A stretch of 64,000 nt of DNA from JANQOZ01 sp045106555. GTDB taxonomy: Bacteria; Pseudomonadota; Gammaproteobacteria; Xanthomonadales; SZUA-38. The notes beneath the pieces were generated by a model, which did not search any database, had not been told where the DNA came from, and saw only the letters and a program-made list of their open reading frames with translations. The translations under genes and the position numbers were made by a program. The stretch spans positions 62,001 through 126,000 of the forward strand of contig JBGCET010000002.1 in NCBI GenBank assembly GCA_045106555.1, written 5' to 3'. Of this stretch, positions 15,727-25,310 are shown in pieces; positions within the stretch are counted from its first letter, which is position 1; each line of letters opens with the position of its first letter.

Positions 15727-18336
15727 TCAGGGGTTCTCAAAGCCGTCCGAAAATACTTCCTCTAACTGGGCAACGCCATTGGCCTGTACCGCAAAGGTGT
15801 ACGGACTCTCATTGCTATCGTTGTTGACGATCGTTATCTGGCCGATTACCTCACCCACCACGGTGGGCTCAAACACCACCTGGAACTGGACCGATTGCCC
15901 CGCGCTCAATGCGGTTTCAGTCGGTTGTATCACGCTCAAACCTTGGCCAAACACTTCGATAGGCTGAGTCAGGTTTAGGGTGCCGCCCCCGGCATTGATG
16001 ATAGAAAAAGACTGACTGGCGTTGTTTTGTAACGGCACATCATTGAACCGGGTGTTATCCAGATCTGATGGCGCGTTGTCGCCGTCAGCAATGCTGTTGC
16101 CGTTGCCGCGTACGTCGATTTCGTTGATGGCCACAACAAAAATCCCCAGCTCGCCGGCGGCAACGGCATTGGCCCCCGTCGTAGCAGTATCTAGTACTTC
16201 ATCGGGGTTCACGCTAACGGTGTAGCTACCGCTATCTGCAGCGTCCCAGCTGCCGCCGGGGGCGGCAATGGTGTAGGCCACCGTGAGCTGACTGGCCGTC
16301 CCTGAGATCGAGACACTTTGAACCAACAGTGGGCCCGGCAAAACGGTGATGTCCTCGATACCAGCTGAAAACGTGTCTACTTCCCCGTCAAGCTCCGTAT
16401 AGGTAATCTCTACTGTTTGTAGCGTTGCGCCCGGAACGTCAATGATTGTGGCTGAGCTTAGCGTGGCGAGCGGTGGAAACAGGTCGAGAAATTCGACGCT
16501 GCCAATGTCGCAATCTTCGTCCCCGTCACTGTTTCCATCAATCGGTCTGGGCGTGCCGGTTTGGTCGATGTTGGCGCAGTCAGTGTTGGTGCCGGCATCC
16601 ACCAGCGGACTTCCAGATAGAGGCGCATGAGAAAAAGTCATTCCGCCGTTGTTCTCTAGCGGGCCCAGCATCGGGTCGCCAACCTGGAAATCCACCGCGT
16701 TTGCGGTGCAGCTTCCATCGCCGAAAAAATTGTTGCGGTTAACATCAAGTGACTTTTCCTGATCGAAGCAGTCGGTAATGGCAGAATCAAAAATCACAGT
16801 ATTGGTCACTATCCACGTAGCGTTTGTGGCAGTGCTTGCCATCGCCGACGGAGCGTTTCCAACCAATGTTGAATTTTTGACTATCAAGGGAGAATTCGTT
16901 CGCAGCGCAGCAAACGCGCCAGAAACTATCCCCTGAACTCCAGAATTGGCATAGATGGTGGTGTCATAGATCCTCGCCACACCGCTACCTGAAATATGCG
17001 CAGCCGCGCCATTATTAGCGGTATTAGCCGCCAGGGTGCTGCGATTCAGCACCAGGTCGCTGCTCACAAACAACCCACCACCCAAACTGTTTGCTGAATT
17101 TGACGAGAACGAACTGTTTGTAATCGAAACGGGTGCGCTAGCGCTTATCCCACCGCCGATGGTTGCCGCGTTGAATGATAAGCTGCTTTCGGTGAGGTCC
17201 AACAAACCTGGGCCAACGTGTGCTATTGCTCCTCCCCGCCGGAAATTCAGATCAATCCCGGTGACGTTTTCGCTAAACTGTGTCCCGCTTATGCTAGTGA
17301 TTCCCTGTGAAAATATCCCGCCACCCTGAAGGTCAGCAGAATTGGCAACCAGTTGGCTGTTGGTGATCTGAACGCTGGTGCCAACACCGGAATAAATGGC
17401 GCCGCCTTCCATTTCCGCTGAATTTGAGGTGAATTCCACATTGTTGGCAACCAGGGTATTTCGAACAAAAACGCCTCCGCCAAGTCGTTCAGCGGAATTG
17501 TTAGAAAATGTCGTGTTGGACAATACCGTCGTACCAATAGTGCGAATGGCCCCGCCATCAAACTCGGCTCGATTGTCACTAAAGGTGCTGCCCTGGATAT
17601 CGATAATGGGCTGATCATTTTCAAGACTGGCGTATCCCAATAGCCCCCCGCCGTAAGCAGCGCTATTGTTGATGACGTCCGTGTTCCTCAGGGTGACGGA
17701 GCCTGATACTGTGCGAATAGCGCCGCCGTAAAATTGTGCGGTATTGCCAGACAAAGTGCTATCGCGCAGCGTCAGTTCACCGCCATAATTAGAGATCGCG
17801 CCACCCTGACCGTCAACTGCCGTGCTGGAATTATTTTGCAAAGTGCATCCATCAATTGTTAGATTTTCCCCGCCAACGGCAATCGCGCCGCCATTGAATG
17901 GTGAGCGACCGTTCGCTAATGTCAGGCCACGCAAAGTGACATCCACAACGTTTTCAAGGTCGGCGTCAAACACCGAGAAGATTCTTGATATATCAGCACC
18001 GGAGATCGTAAGCGAGCGGCGAGAGCTAAGAGGCTTTTCTATCGTCATCGAAGATTCGATAGCAATATCGCCATTTTGCAGGGTAATGGTACCGCCCAGC
18101 ACCGACTCATCGAACAGGATGACGTCTGGCTCAATCGCGCTTCCGGCAGCGCAACCAGCTTGTGCGGAATTTGTGTTGGCGGCTTCAACGGCCAGGCGCA
18201 AGGTGCAGTCACTACTGCCGATCAACACGGGGCCGTCGCTTGTAGTGTTGACGGTGATCGTTGCCGCTGAGCTCAGCTGATGGGTTGCCAGCGCGCTAAT
18301 AATCGCGGTGGTTAGTAGCTTTTGTCGGACGTTCAT
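15727..18336 (-). CDS. Exported right-handed beta-helix protein with choice-of-anchor-like domains and C-terminal GFE motif
   Basis: 869 residues. Signal peptide (KLLTTAIISALATHQLSSA), then a conserved start TITVNTTSDGP with CTLRLAVEAANT, typical of bacterial polymorphic beta-helix proteins. About ten beta-helix rungs follow, with repeated N-N-S-A and GGA/GGG-x-x turns (for example SNNSAERLGGGVF). After the helix comes DPMLGPLENNGGMTFSHAPL, resembling choice-of-anchor Q domains, and EIDVRGNGNSIADGD...SFSIINAG, resembling choice-of-anchor D. The last residues are EEVFSDGFENP. The ATG at 18336 has a GAGGGG site; the longer frame to 18399 adds no signal. Surface or secreted; function unknown. 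Confidence 0.82.
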   Translation of the reverse strand: MNVRQKLLTTAIISALATHQLSSAATITVNTTSDGPVLIGSSDCTLRLAVEAANTNSAQAGCAAGSAIEPDVILFDESVLGGTITLQNGDIAIESSMTIEKPLSSRRSLTISGADISRIFSVFDADLENVVDVTLRGLTLANGRSPFNGGAIAVGGENLTIDGCTLQNNSSTAVDGQGGAISNYGGELTLRDSTLSGNTAQFYGGAIRTVSGSVTLRNTDVINNSAAYGGGLLGYASLENDQPIIDIQGSTFSDNRAEFDGGAIRTIGTTVLSNTTFSNNSAERLGGGVFVRNTLVANNVEFTSNSAEMEGGAIYSGVGTSVQITNSQLVANSADLQGGGIFSQGITSISGTQFSENVTGIDLNFRRGGAIAHVGPGLLDLTESSLSFNAATIGGGISASAPVSITNSSFSSNSANSLGGGLFVSSDLVLNRSTLAANTANNGAAAHISGSGVARIYDTTIYANSGVQGIVSGAFAALRTNSPLIVKNSTLVGNAPSAMASTATNATWIVTNTVIFDSAITDCFDQEKSLDVNRNNFFGDGSCTANAVDFQVGDPMLGPLENNGGMTFSHAPLSGSPLVDAGTNTDCANIDQTGTPRPIDGNSDGDEDCDIGSVEFLDLFPPLATLSSATIIDVPGATLQTVEITYTELDGEVDTFSAGIEDITVLPGPLLVQSVSISGTASQLTVAYTIAAPGGSWDAADSGSYTVSVNPDEVLDTATTGANAVAAGELGIFVVAINEIDVRGNGNSIADGDNAPSDLDNTRFNDVPLQNNASQSFSIINAGGGTLNLTQPIEVFGQGLSVIQPTETALSAGQSVQFQVVFEPTVVGEVIGQITIVNNDSNESPYTFAVQANGVAQLEEVFSDGFENP

Positions 18337-18458
18337 TGTCACCCCTCGTGTGATCGAAACTGCAGCAAAGGGCAGGGCCGAGGACGGCCCTGCTATCAAT
18401 CACTACGGATTCCGAGAGCGACTGCGACACGTGGTCCGCAATCGCGAGGGGTGAGGGG

Positions 18459-18791
18459 TTAGCTGCCTTCGTTGCCGCCGATTTTCTTCAGCGGGTCGAA
18501 CACGCGACGGGTCAGGTCCGTCAGGGCGTCGTCGCGGTCTTTGATGTGCTGCTCGCTGAGCTCGAAGTGCTCGATCTCGCTTGAGGTCAACAGCCCTTTG
18601 GACTCCATCAGCGCTTCTAGCGTGCGCCGTCGGTCACGCTCAATCCAGAGCTCCCCACCTAGTGCGATAATGGACTCCAGCATGGCGTCCATCAGCGGGT
18701 GGGGCAGGAAGGCGGGTTCTGTGCCGTCCGCCGGCATGCCGATATCGGCTACCTGTTTGGCGGCGGCTTGGGCTTTCTCTTCTGGGCTCAT
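18459..18791 (-). CDS. Hypothetical protein next to PhyH-like enzyme
   Basis: 110-residue soluble protein, not recognised. It begins MSPEEKAQAAAKQVADIG, has PHPLMDAMLESIIALGGELWIERDRRRTLEALM and a charged, probably helical C-terminus. It resembles the small helical subunits or chaperones sometimes encoded beside oxygenases only in a general way. Its start overlaps the stop of the phytanoyl-CoA-dioxygenase-like gene by four bases (ATGA), so the two are translationally coupled and may act together. Confidence 0.75.
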   Translation of the reverse strand: MSPEEKAQAAAKQVADIGMPADGTEPAFLPHPLMDAMLESIIALGGELWIERDRRRTLEALMESKGLLTSSEIEHFELSEQHIKDRDDALTDLTRRVFDPLKKIGGNEGS

Positions 18792-19729
18792 CCTGCGGCT
18801 GCCTTTGATCCTGCTTTTTCCTGGAGACGTTTAAACTCCTCGTATTCATTGACGTCGCCGCGGCGCTCCGCTGACCAAGAGGTGGCAAAACCGGTGGGGA
18901 AGTTAGCGTCGCCTTCCCGGGCGCCGTCTTCAGACCACAGCAGCGGCACACAGGGTCCGCCAGGAACTTCGCCTACAATCATCTCGTCAACGCTAACGCC
19001 GGCGAGGCTCAGACAGTCGGGCCGAGGCTTCCAGCGAATGTCGTCGCCAAAGACGCGAACCGAAATGGCAATGCGCCAGTCGTCCGCCGTGTTGCCGTGG
19101 GAGTAATGCAGGGTCCATGGATGAACGATTAGGATGTCGCCGGGCTCCATGTCCCACTGCTTGAATTCGAAATTAGGGTCGCCGCGGCGTGCCTCGCCAT
19201 CGGGATGCAGCGGCCTATCTTCCGGTCGGATCATCTGCCGGCCATTGGGGGAAAACAGCCAGTACGGCACATCTTCATGCTGGGTGCCGAGAATACACTC
19301 CAGGCAGTTTTCTTTCGCTACCGGGGTTAACGGGATCCAGATGGAGGGGACCATCACCCCTGACGTAGGCCAGCCCATTCGGTCGTTGTGCCAGATGGTG
19401 GCCTCGTTGGAGTTAGGTCCTTTGGCGAAGATCTCGTCAAAGAAAAACTTGGCGTATGACGACTTCATCACCCGGGCCGCCGCTTCAGCGACGGGCGAGT
19501 TGAAGACAAAATCTCTGAATTCAGGAATTCTCCGCGACATGTATCGGCCGGGATAGGTCGGCAGAAGTCCAACATCTTCTTTGTCGATGGTGATGCGTCG
19601 CGCAGCAGGTAACATCTCTTCGGCCCACTTGGGATCGTAAACGTTGCGCAGGCAAACCACACCGTCACGCTCGTAGGTGGCGATCTCTTCGTCGGTAATG
19701 GGCCGGGAGGCCTCTGGCGCTGATCTCAT
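18788..19729 (-). CDS. Phytanoyl-CoA dioxygenase (PhyH) family protein
   Basis: 313-residue Fe(II)/2-oxoglutarate oxygenase. It starts with the family pattern ITDEEIATYERDGVVCLRNV, and has the iron ligands H114-x-D116 in IWHNDRMGW, a distal histidine in WTLHYSHGN (His208 or His211) and the 2OG-binding arginine in RIAISVR (Arg225). These enzymes hydroxylate or otherwise oxidise small molecules and lipids; many bacterial members act in natural-product or aromatic metabolism. Translation is coupled to the 110-residue protein downstream. Substrate unknown. Confidence 0.87.
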   Translation of the reverse strand: MRSAPEASRPITDEEIATYERDGVVCLRNVYDPKWAEEMLPAARRITIDKEDVGLLPTYPGRYMSRRIPEFRDFVFNSPVAEAAARVMKSSYAKFFFDEIFAKGPNSNEATIWHNDRMGWPTSGVMVPSIWIPLTPVAKENCLECILGTQHEDVPYWLFSPNGRQMIRPEDRPLHPDGEARRGDPNFEFKQWDMEPGDILIVHPWTLHYSHGNTADDWRIAISVRVFGDDIRWKPRPDCLSLAGVSVDEMIVGEVPGGPCVPLLWSEDGAREGDANFPTGFATSWSAERRGDVNEYEEFKRLQEKAGSKAAAG

Positions 19730-20027
19730 GATGTTTTTCCCTATCCGGGTGAATAATGGCGCCTAATGTAGCCAGCGGAGGTTCAAACCACCAATTCATA
19801 TGTCATGGCCTGCCATAGTCCCAGTGCATGGAAGGGAAAAAATTCGACCCATGCGTTTGCTGTATGGCTAGGCCCCCATTTTTCATTGGCGGCGTATCGT
19901 TTGCCGAGTCAATCTGCATCCGGCAATGCGTTTCTACGTCGAGCGGTGCCAGCCACGTCGATTTGTCACCTGTTGCCTGACCTTAATCCGCCAGCCTGAC
20001 GTTTGATTGACACAAGGAGCAACAACC
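19730..20027. other. Gene-free stretch between divergent genes
   Basis: About 300 bases between the PhyH-like gene and the hydrolase gene. Open frames here (for example 19805-19999) have poor protein character and no ribosome site. It presumably carries two divergent promoters; I could not assign boxes with confidence. The hydrolase ribosome site AAGGAG lies at its right end. Confidence 0.6.
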
Positions 20028-20831
20028 ATGGACACAGCAATGATCAATATCGGTGAGGCGGAGATCTACACCGAAACCCATGGCAGCGGTGAGCCCATGT
20101 TGCTCATTGCCGGGCTGGGCGGCAAGGGTGCGTTCTGGAATCAGCAGGTGGCCATGCTGGCGGAAACCTACCAAGTAATCCTTCACGACCATCGCGGGGT
20201 AGGGAGCAGCTCGCCGGCGCCAGTGGTCACCAGCTCCCAGGAAATGGCTGACGATGTGGTGCATATGATGGACGCCATGGGCATTGAATCGGCACACATC
20301 GTGGGCCATTCCACCGGCGGCGCTATCGGTCAGCATCTGGGCGTGCGTTACCCGGATCGAGTGAAAACGCTGGTGCTCAGCGCCAGCTGGGGCGGACCCA
20401 CCCAGTTATTTGTTGACACGTTTCGGGTTCGACGGGACATTTTGGTGAACTGTGGAGTCAGGCAGTACATGATGGTTGGAAGCCTGCTGGCGTCCCCCGC
20501 CTGGTCGATTTCTCCCACCTACCCGGGAATGGATGCGTATCTGAAGCAGCGTATTGAGACGTTCCCTGGGCTGGAGATTGAGCTGGCGCGACTTAATGCA
20601 GTGATGTCCCATGACTTACGCTACCGGCTTAAGGAAATCAGCGCCCCCACTGGGGTGATATCTGCCAGGGACGATTCTCTGACGTCCGTGGATATGTCCA
20701 ATGAGCTGGCCGAACTCATCCCGGGAGCAAAGCAGGTTGTTCTGCCTGAGGGCGGTCACTTTTGTCCGATGACGGTGACCGAACGCTACAATCGAGAGCT
20801 TGCGGCATTGATCGAGGCACTACAGAACTAG
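20028..20831 (+). CDS. Alpha/beta-fold hydrolase, canonical triad (enol-lactonase/RutD-like)
   Basis: 267-residue hydrolase resembling 3-oxoadipate enol-lactonases and RutD-type aminoacrylate hydrolases. Oxyanion region LLIAGLGGKGAFWN, then VILHDHRGVGSSSP, nucleophile elbow VGHSTGGAIG, acid in SARDDSLT and histidine in LPEGGHFCPM. The ATG at 20028 is preceded by AAGGAG at seven bases; the frame extends to a TTG at 20007 but that has no ribosome site. Followed by a clear terminator, so it is probably a single-gene unit. Substrate unknown; the PhyH-like gene is transcribed away from it. Confidence 0.85.
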   Translation: MDTAMINIGEAEIYTETHGSGEPMLLIAGLGGKGAFWNQQVAMLAETYQVILHDHRGVGSSSPAPVVTSSQEMADDVVHMMDAMGIESAHIVGHSTGGAIGQHLGVRYPDRVKTLVLSASWGGPTQLFVDTFRVRRDILVNCGVRQYMMVGSLLASPAWSISPTYPGMDAYLKQRIETFPGLEIELARLNAVMSHDLRYRLKEISAPTGVISARDDSLTSVDMSNELAELIPGAKQVVLPEGGHFCPMTVTERYNRELAALIEALQN

Positions 20832-20837
20832 GCCTGC

Positions 20838-20862
20838 GCTGGCAGTTATGCCAGCTTTCCTT
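20838..20862 (+). terminator. Rho-independent terminator after the hydrolase gene
   Basis: A perfect 7-base stem, GCTGGCA and TGCCAGC around a GTTA loop, starts seven bases after the stop and is followed by TTTCCTTT. It likely ends the hydrolase transcript and may also help end the convergent lipoprotein gene. Confidence 0.65.
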
Positions 20863-20885
20863 TCAGGTCGGTAATTTCCGAGACA

Positions 20886-21374
20886 CTAGGTGACCGGGCT
20901 GCGACCCATGCTGCCCAGGAGCTTCCACTCACCCGCCTCAAGGCTCCACACATGAATCACCTCGAAGCGCTCGTCGACTACCTCGCCGGTGGGTTTTCGC
21001 GTTCGGTGGGTGCTGTAGTAAATGATAGCCGTGTCACCGGAAAATGTGATTCCGCCAAACTGCATGGTGAGCTCTTCCTGCTTGTACTGCACGAACCCTT
21101 TGGCACCCTCTCTGAGCTTGTCCAGATTGCTGGGTTTATCCCACCCGGGAGGCCATCCCATGTACCGATCGGATGAGTGGTTAATGTAGGTTTGCAGGTC
21201 GCCATCGCCTCGCGCCTTGTAGATGGCCTGCTCTTTGCTCCAGATTTCCTGCTGTGCTTGCTCCGGATCGTATTTCTCTGCAGCGGTTACTGCGCAGCCC
21301 TGTAAGCTCAGCGCGAAAACAAGGGCGATGGCCGAAAAAACGGCGCTGCATGATGGTCGACAGACATTAGCCAC
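20886..21374 (-). CDS. Lipoprotein with SnoaL/DUF4440-like (NTF2-fold) domain
   Basis: 162 residues from a GTG start at 21374, which has GGAGG nine bases upstream; the longer frame to 21434 is not signal-like. Signal peptide with lipobox SLQGC, so probably an outer- or inner-membrane lipoprotein facing the periplasm. The mature part (QQEIWSKEQAIYKARGDGDLQTYINHSSDRYMGWPPG, then FSGDTAIIYYST and VIHVWSLEAGEWKLLGS) has the pattern of DUF4440/SnoaL-like proteins, a ligand-binding fold without fixed function. Convergent with the hydrolase gene and divergent from the TonB receptor gene. Confidence 0.78.
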   Translation of the reverse strand: MANVCRPSCSAVFSAIALVFALSLQGCAVTAAEKYDPEQAQQEIWSKEQAIYKARGDGDLQTYINHSSDRYMGWPPGWDKPSNLDKLREGAKGFVQYKQEELTMQFGGITFSGDTAIIYYSTHRTRKPTGEVVDERFEVIHVWSLEAGEWKLLGSMGRSPVT

Positions 21375-21633
21375 AGTGAATCCTCCACTCGTTAGATATG
21401 CCCAGCATACCTTTCCTGAGCCCATGGCCTCCATGCAAAATTTCTATGCCGCTGGTTGCCGTTATTCATCCCCATATGCTTATGGCGCAGACAAATACAT
21501 GCGTTGGACACATTGCTGCTATTGCCGTTTGCATTGGTAATCCACTCGCAAATGGGACTGAATAGCCGGCGTAATCAGCATAAAGACTGACACCACGGTG
21601 TGGGTCTTCAATCAGTGCCCAACGGAGAATCGA

Positions 21634-24063
21634 ATGAATCACCAACAATGGCTCGATAAAAAAGCCACCGGCAAACGTCAAACGGCTCACCGATCAACAC
21701 CCCTTGCCAGCGCAATTTCCGCGCTGCTTCTTGGCGCCCTGGTCGGCCCGCTACCTGCGCTGGCCCAGGACGATGAGAACGAAGGCCTGCTTGAGACCAT
21801 TACCGTAACCGCCCGAAAACGCGCTGAGAATTTGCAGGACGTTCCCCTAGGTATTACCGCATTTGACGCCCAAACGATTGAGCGACGCAACATCGTCGAC
21901 CTGGATGACGTTGCCCGCTACACCGCAGGTTTCGCGTTCGAGGACTTCGATGGCGGCAATGGTGGTCCGGTCATTCGCAGTCAGCCCACGATAAATGTCA
22001 CCTCCCGAGAGCAAACCACCGCAACCTTTATGGACGGCATTTACCTGCCGCGCTCTTGGCTCGTTGACCTCGGAACCAGCAATCTCGAACGTATTGAGAT
22101 TGTTAAGGGCCCCCAGAGCGCACGGTACGGTCGAAACGCGTTTGCCGGCGCCATTAACTACATTCCTAAGAAAGCCGGTGGGGACGACATTGATGGTTCA
22201 CTGACCCTCACCGGGGGTTCAGACGAGCGGTTCGACTACGGCCTTTCGTTTGCGGCACCCTTGATCGAAGACACCCTATGGTTTCGGGCCAGTTACGACC
22301 ACACGGAATTCGACGGCAGCTGGGAAAACGCACACCCCCTGGCTGACGCGGGTATCAGCCCGGGAACCGACGGCAATGTGGGTGGATGGGATACCGACAC
22401 CTACTCTTTGAGTTTGCTGTGGAACGCCACCGATGATCTCACCATGGATTTGTCCTACTACGGTTTTGACCGTGACGAAGAGGCCCGGGCATCGCGTTGG
22501 CGCAGTACGGGTCTTGGTCAGGGTAACTGTGGCTCCTTCCTGCTGGGTTCATTTCGATTGTTTTGTGGCGAGCCGCCAGAGCCTGAAGAAACGGTGCTGG
22601 TTGAGCCCAGAGCGTTCAGTCGCCAGTCAAGTGGAGACATCATTCGTTTCGAAGTCGACTACGAAATCAACGACACCTTCAGCGTTAACTATGTGTTCGG
22701 CAACGTAGAGGCCGACACCACATCGGCAGTGTCTGCTGAATCGGACCCTATCGGCTGCGGCACCATCCTAGCGCCCTTCCTTATTCAAGGTGGATTGAGC
22801 TTGTGTAACTTCCAGGCCAGCCCGCTGGGTGAGGTGGACTATGACTCCCACGAAGTACGGCTGGACTTTGACAACGGCGGCCCGTGGAACGGTTCCTTTG
22901 GCGTGTTTCTCGGCGACGGTGAAGACCGCAACTTCTTTGTCAGCGCAAGCCTGCCTCAGGGTCTGACCACCCCAGCGAACATCACCCGTGACGGAACCAA
23001 CGCTCTGGGTGGTGGGTTTCCCTTCAACCCCGAGTTCTTCCGCAACCTGGTGGTCCGCGATGACTCCACCGTCACGGATGTCACCTCATTTTTTGGTGAA
23101 GCCAGCTATGCATTTGCCAACGGGCGAACCCGTTTAGGCGTAGAGGTTCGCTATACCTCCGAGGACATTGATACGACCGCGCTTCGTACCGGGCTAGTGT
23201 TGAGTCGAGATGACAGTTTCGTTACCCCCCGGGTGACCCTGGAGCACGACCTGAACGACGACTCGCTGCTCTATGCAACCATCGGTCGCGGCGCCAAGGC
23301 GGGCGGATTCAACTCGGCGGCGGTGGCAGAAGAAAATCGCGCGTTTGATTCCGAGTTCAACACCACCTTCGAATTTGGCTCGAAAAACACCCTGCTGGGT
23401 GGCGCAGCCATATTGAACGCGGCGGTTTACTACACCGAGTGGTCAGACATGCAGGTCACCGCGGCGGATCCCGATGGCGATATCAACAATACGGCAATTA
23501 CCTTGAACTTCGGTGACTCGTCTATCTGGGGTATCGAGCTGGAAGGCTCAATGCTGGTGGGGGAGAACATCAGCATCGATGCATCGCTAGCCTACAGCGA
23601 CGCGACGTACGACACTGCGGTGGACACCAACTTTGCCCGAATTGCAGGACCCTTCTCGGCGCCACCCTGCGACGACATTGTGTGCCCGTCTAATGGCGAT
23701 GTTAGCGGCAACGAACTGCCCCGCACGCCTTCGACCCAGGCCGCACTGGGAGTTCAGTGGGAAAACGACATCGATTCTTGGAACGCGGAATACTTTGTTC
23801 GGGCAGACGTTGCCTACCAGTCGTCTTTCTTCGGCGATACGGTGAACGTTGCTGAGTTTCCCAGTCGTACGGTCACCAACTTCCGAACCGGCATCTCATT
23901 CAGCAATAACATCGATGTCGCTTTGTGGGCCCGTAACCTGACTGATGAACGCTATGCGTCCAATGCGTTGACCATCGTCCAGGCCGCCGGAGCAAACCTT
24001 CAGGGAGCGTATTTTGGTGAGCGCCGTACCTATGGCCTGACGGCCACCTACCGTTTCAACTGA
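21634..24063 (+). CDS. TonB-dependent outer-membrane receptor
   Basis: 809-residue receptor. Signal peptide ends near LPALAQ; a TonB-box/plug start ETITVTARKRAENLQDVPL follows, then plug motifs RIEIVKGPQSARYGRNAFAGAINYI, and a beta-barrel ending NLTDERYASNAL...GERRTYGLTATYRFN with terminal aromatic residue. This type takes up bulky substrates, not necessarily siderophores, in oligotrophic gammaproteobacteria. The ATG at 21634 has GGAG upstream; the frame to 21598 is not needed. The neighbouring hydrolase and oxygenase genes may process its substrate, which is inference. Confidence 0.9.
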   Translation: MNHQQWLDKKATGKRQTAHRSTPLASAISALLLGALVGPLPALAQDDENEGLLETITVTARKRAENLQDVPLGITAFDAQTIERRNIVDLDDVARYTAGFAFEDFDGGNGGPVIRSQPTINVTSREQTTATFMDGIYLPRSWLVDLGTSNLERIEIVKGPQSARYGRNAFAGAINYIPKKAGGDDIDGSLTLTGGSDERFDYGLSFAAPLIEDTLWFRASYDHTEFDGSWENAHPLADAGISPGTDGNVGGWDTDTYSLSLLWNATDDLTMDLSYYGFDRDEEARASRWRSTGLGQGNCGSFLLGSFRLFCGEPPEPEETVLVEPRAFSRQSSGDIIRFEVDYEINDTFSVNYVFGNVEADTTSAVSAESDPIGCGTILAPFLIQGGLSLCNFQASPLGEVDYDSHEVRLDFDNGGPWNGSFGVFLGDGEDRNFFVSASLPQGLTTPANITRDGTNALGGGFPFNPEFFRNLVVRDDSTVTDVTSFFGEASYAFANGRTRLGVEVRYTSEDIDTTALRTGLVLSRDDSFVTPRVTLEHDLNDDSLLYATIGRGAKAGGFNSAAVAEENRAFDSEFNTTFEFGSKNTLLGGAAILNAAVYYTEWSDMQVTAADPDGDINNTAITLNFGDSSIWGIELEGSMLVGENISIDASLAYSDATYDTAVDTNFARIAGPFSAPPCDDIVCPSNGDVSGNELPRTPSTQAALGVQWENDIDSWNAEYFVRADVAYQSSFFGDTVNVAEFPSRTVTNFRTGISFSNNIDVALWARNLTDERYASNALTIVQAAGANLQGAYFGERRTYGLTATYRFN

Positions 24064-24071
24064 GTTGCCGA

Positions 24072-24095
24072 TGTCCTGCCAAAGGCGGCAGGACA
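24072..24095. terminator. Hairpin between convergent genes
   Basis: Perfect 9-base stem TGTCCTGCC and GGCAGGACA around a six-base loop, nine bases after the receptor stop codon. There is no U-run on either side, so termination efficiency is uncertain, but it sits exactly between convergent units. Confidence 0.5.
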
Positions 24096-24106
24096 CTAAC
24101 CCCAAT

Positions 24107-25310
24107 CTACCGGTTATCCGCGTTGTCCAAAGCGCGGGTAACCCGGTTAGGCAATTGCGAATCGTCCCAGTCGCGGCGTAGTTGACCTAGCCGGACAATC
24201 ACCAGATCGGCGGCGCGGCTGATGTAAACCCGCTGTCCGCCAATGTCGTCAAGAAACACCCAGTCGTTGCCCATGAACGGCTCTGATTGCGCGACGTTCA
24301 AACCGACGCGGTCCGCGTTGTAATAGCGGGTGGGTACGCGGTCTGCTCCGCGCCAGATTTGCCAGCCATAACCCATTTCAGTAGACGACGGTGCAATCAT
24401 GGCTACCACGAGTTGCTCGTCGATCACCTGTTCACCCAGGAATTTCCCGGAATCTTTGATCAGCAGGCCAACGCGAAGCCAGTCTCGAGGTCTTGCGAGC
24501 AACGGGGTAAAGGTGCGGGGAAAGCCGTCGGGTTCGTTGAGCCACACGTGCGCGTCGTCGGCCCCGATGGGCTTCCACAAGTATTCTGAAAGCAGATCCT
24601 GATACGGTCTGCCGGTGGCGCGTTCCAGCATTAGGCCAACGGTCTGGCTATCAGCATTGGAATAGGAAAAGTGGGTGCCTGGCTGGCGTAACAAAGGCCG
24701 GCCCAGCAAGGTACTTCTCGCTGCAGGACCATCGGTAAAAAACCGAACCGCCGCTGATGCCATCCCTCCTTTAGGCGACAACGGCTTAAGTCCGCTGCTC
24801 ATCGTGAACAGGTGGCGCAGGGTAATGTCTTTACGGCCGTCATCGCGCCATTCGTGAAGAAAGGTGCTGGCGGGAACATCGACACTGTCGAAAACTCCCC
24901 GCTCAATGGCGGCTGCTACCTACCACCAGCGCCATCACCGATTTGTGCATGGAGGCAGACTCAGAGCGGAGCTCTGCGTCAAATCCGGGAAAATATTTCT
25001 CCAGTCTGAGTTGGCCCTGATACCAAATCAGTAGGACAAAACTCTCTGTGTTCTCTGCATACTGAATGGCCGTAGCAAACAGCTAGTCACCGTTTCCAGG
25101 GCTCGCTGGGGACAGCGGCTTAAGGTTTCCGATAACTTCGGCCTGGGGCTGCAAAAGGCGCCTGGCGTTGGCAAAGCGCGATTGGGTCAGCGCCGGCTGG
25201 TTGCTGATCGCGGATTCGCCTACCGGTGCGTTGGTTTCGGTACTGACGCAAGCGGCACACAAACACAGAGCGGCGATCGCCGATGCCAAAGGTCGACGCA
25301 AACGCTTCAC
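24107..25310 (-). pseudogene. Broken serine hydrolase (class C beta-lactamase-like) lipoprotein gene
   Basis: Three pieces on one strand together make a full serine hydrolase. A GTG at 25310, overlapping the MFS stop, opens a lipoprotein signal (LCLCAAC) that reads to an in-frame TAG at 25083-25085. The same frame then continues FATAIQYAENTES and SESASMHKSV, the S-x-x-K nucleophile motif. A one-base shift near 24920 moves to the frame IERGVFDSVDVPAS, and the rest (LRHLFTMSSG, FSYSNADSQ with the Y-S-N motif) is open to 24107. So both a nonsense codon and a frameshift break the gene, unless the sequence is wrong at these points. It would have been the last gene of the prpE operon. Confidence 0.8.

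Noticed and set aside
15727..18336. PEP-CTERM or GlyGly-CTERM explanation for the GFE motif
   Set aside because: Those tags require a transmembrane helix and basic tail after the motif; here the chain ends at or a few residues after GFE.
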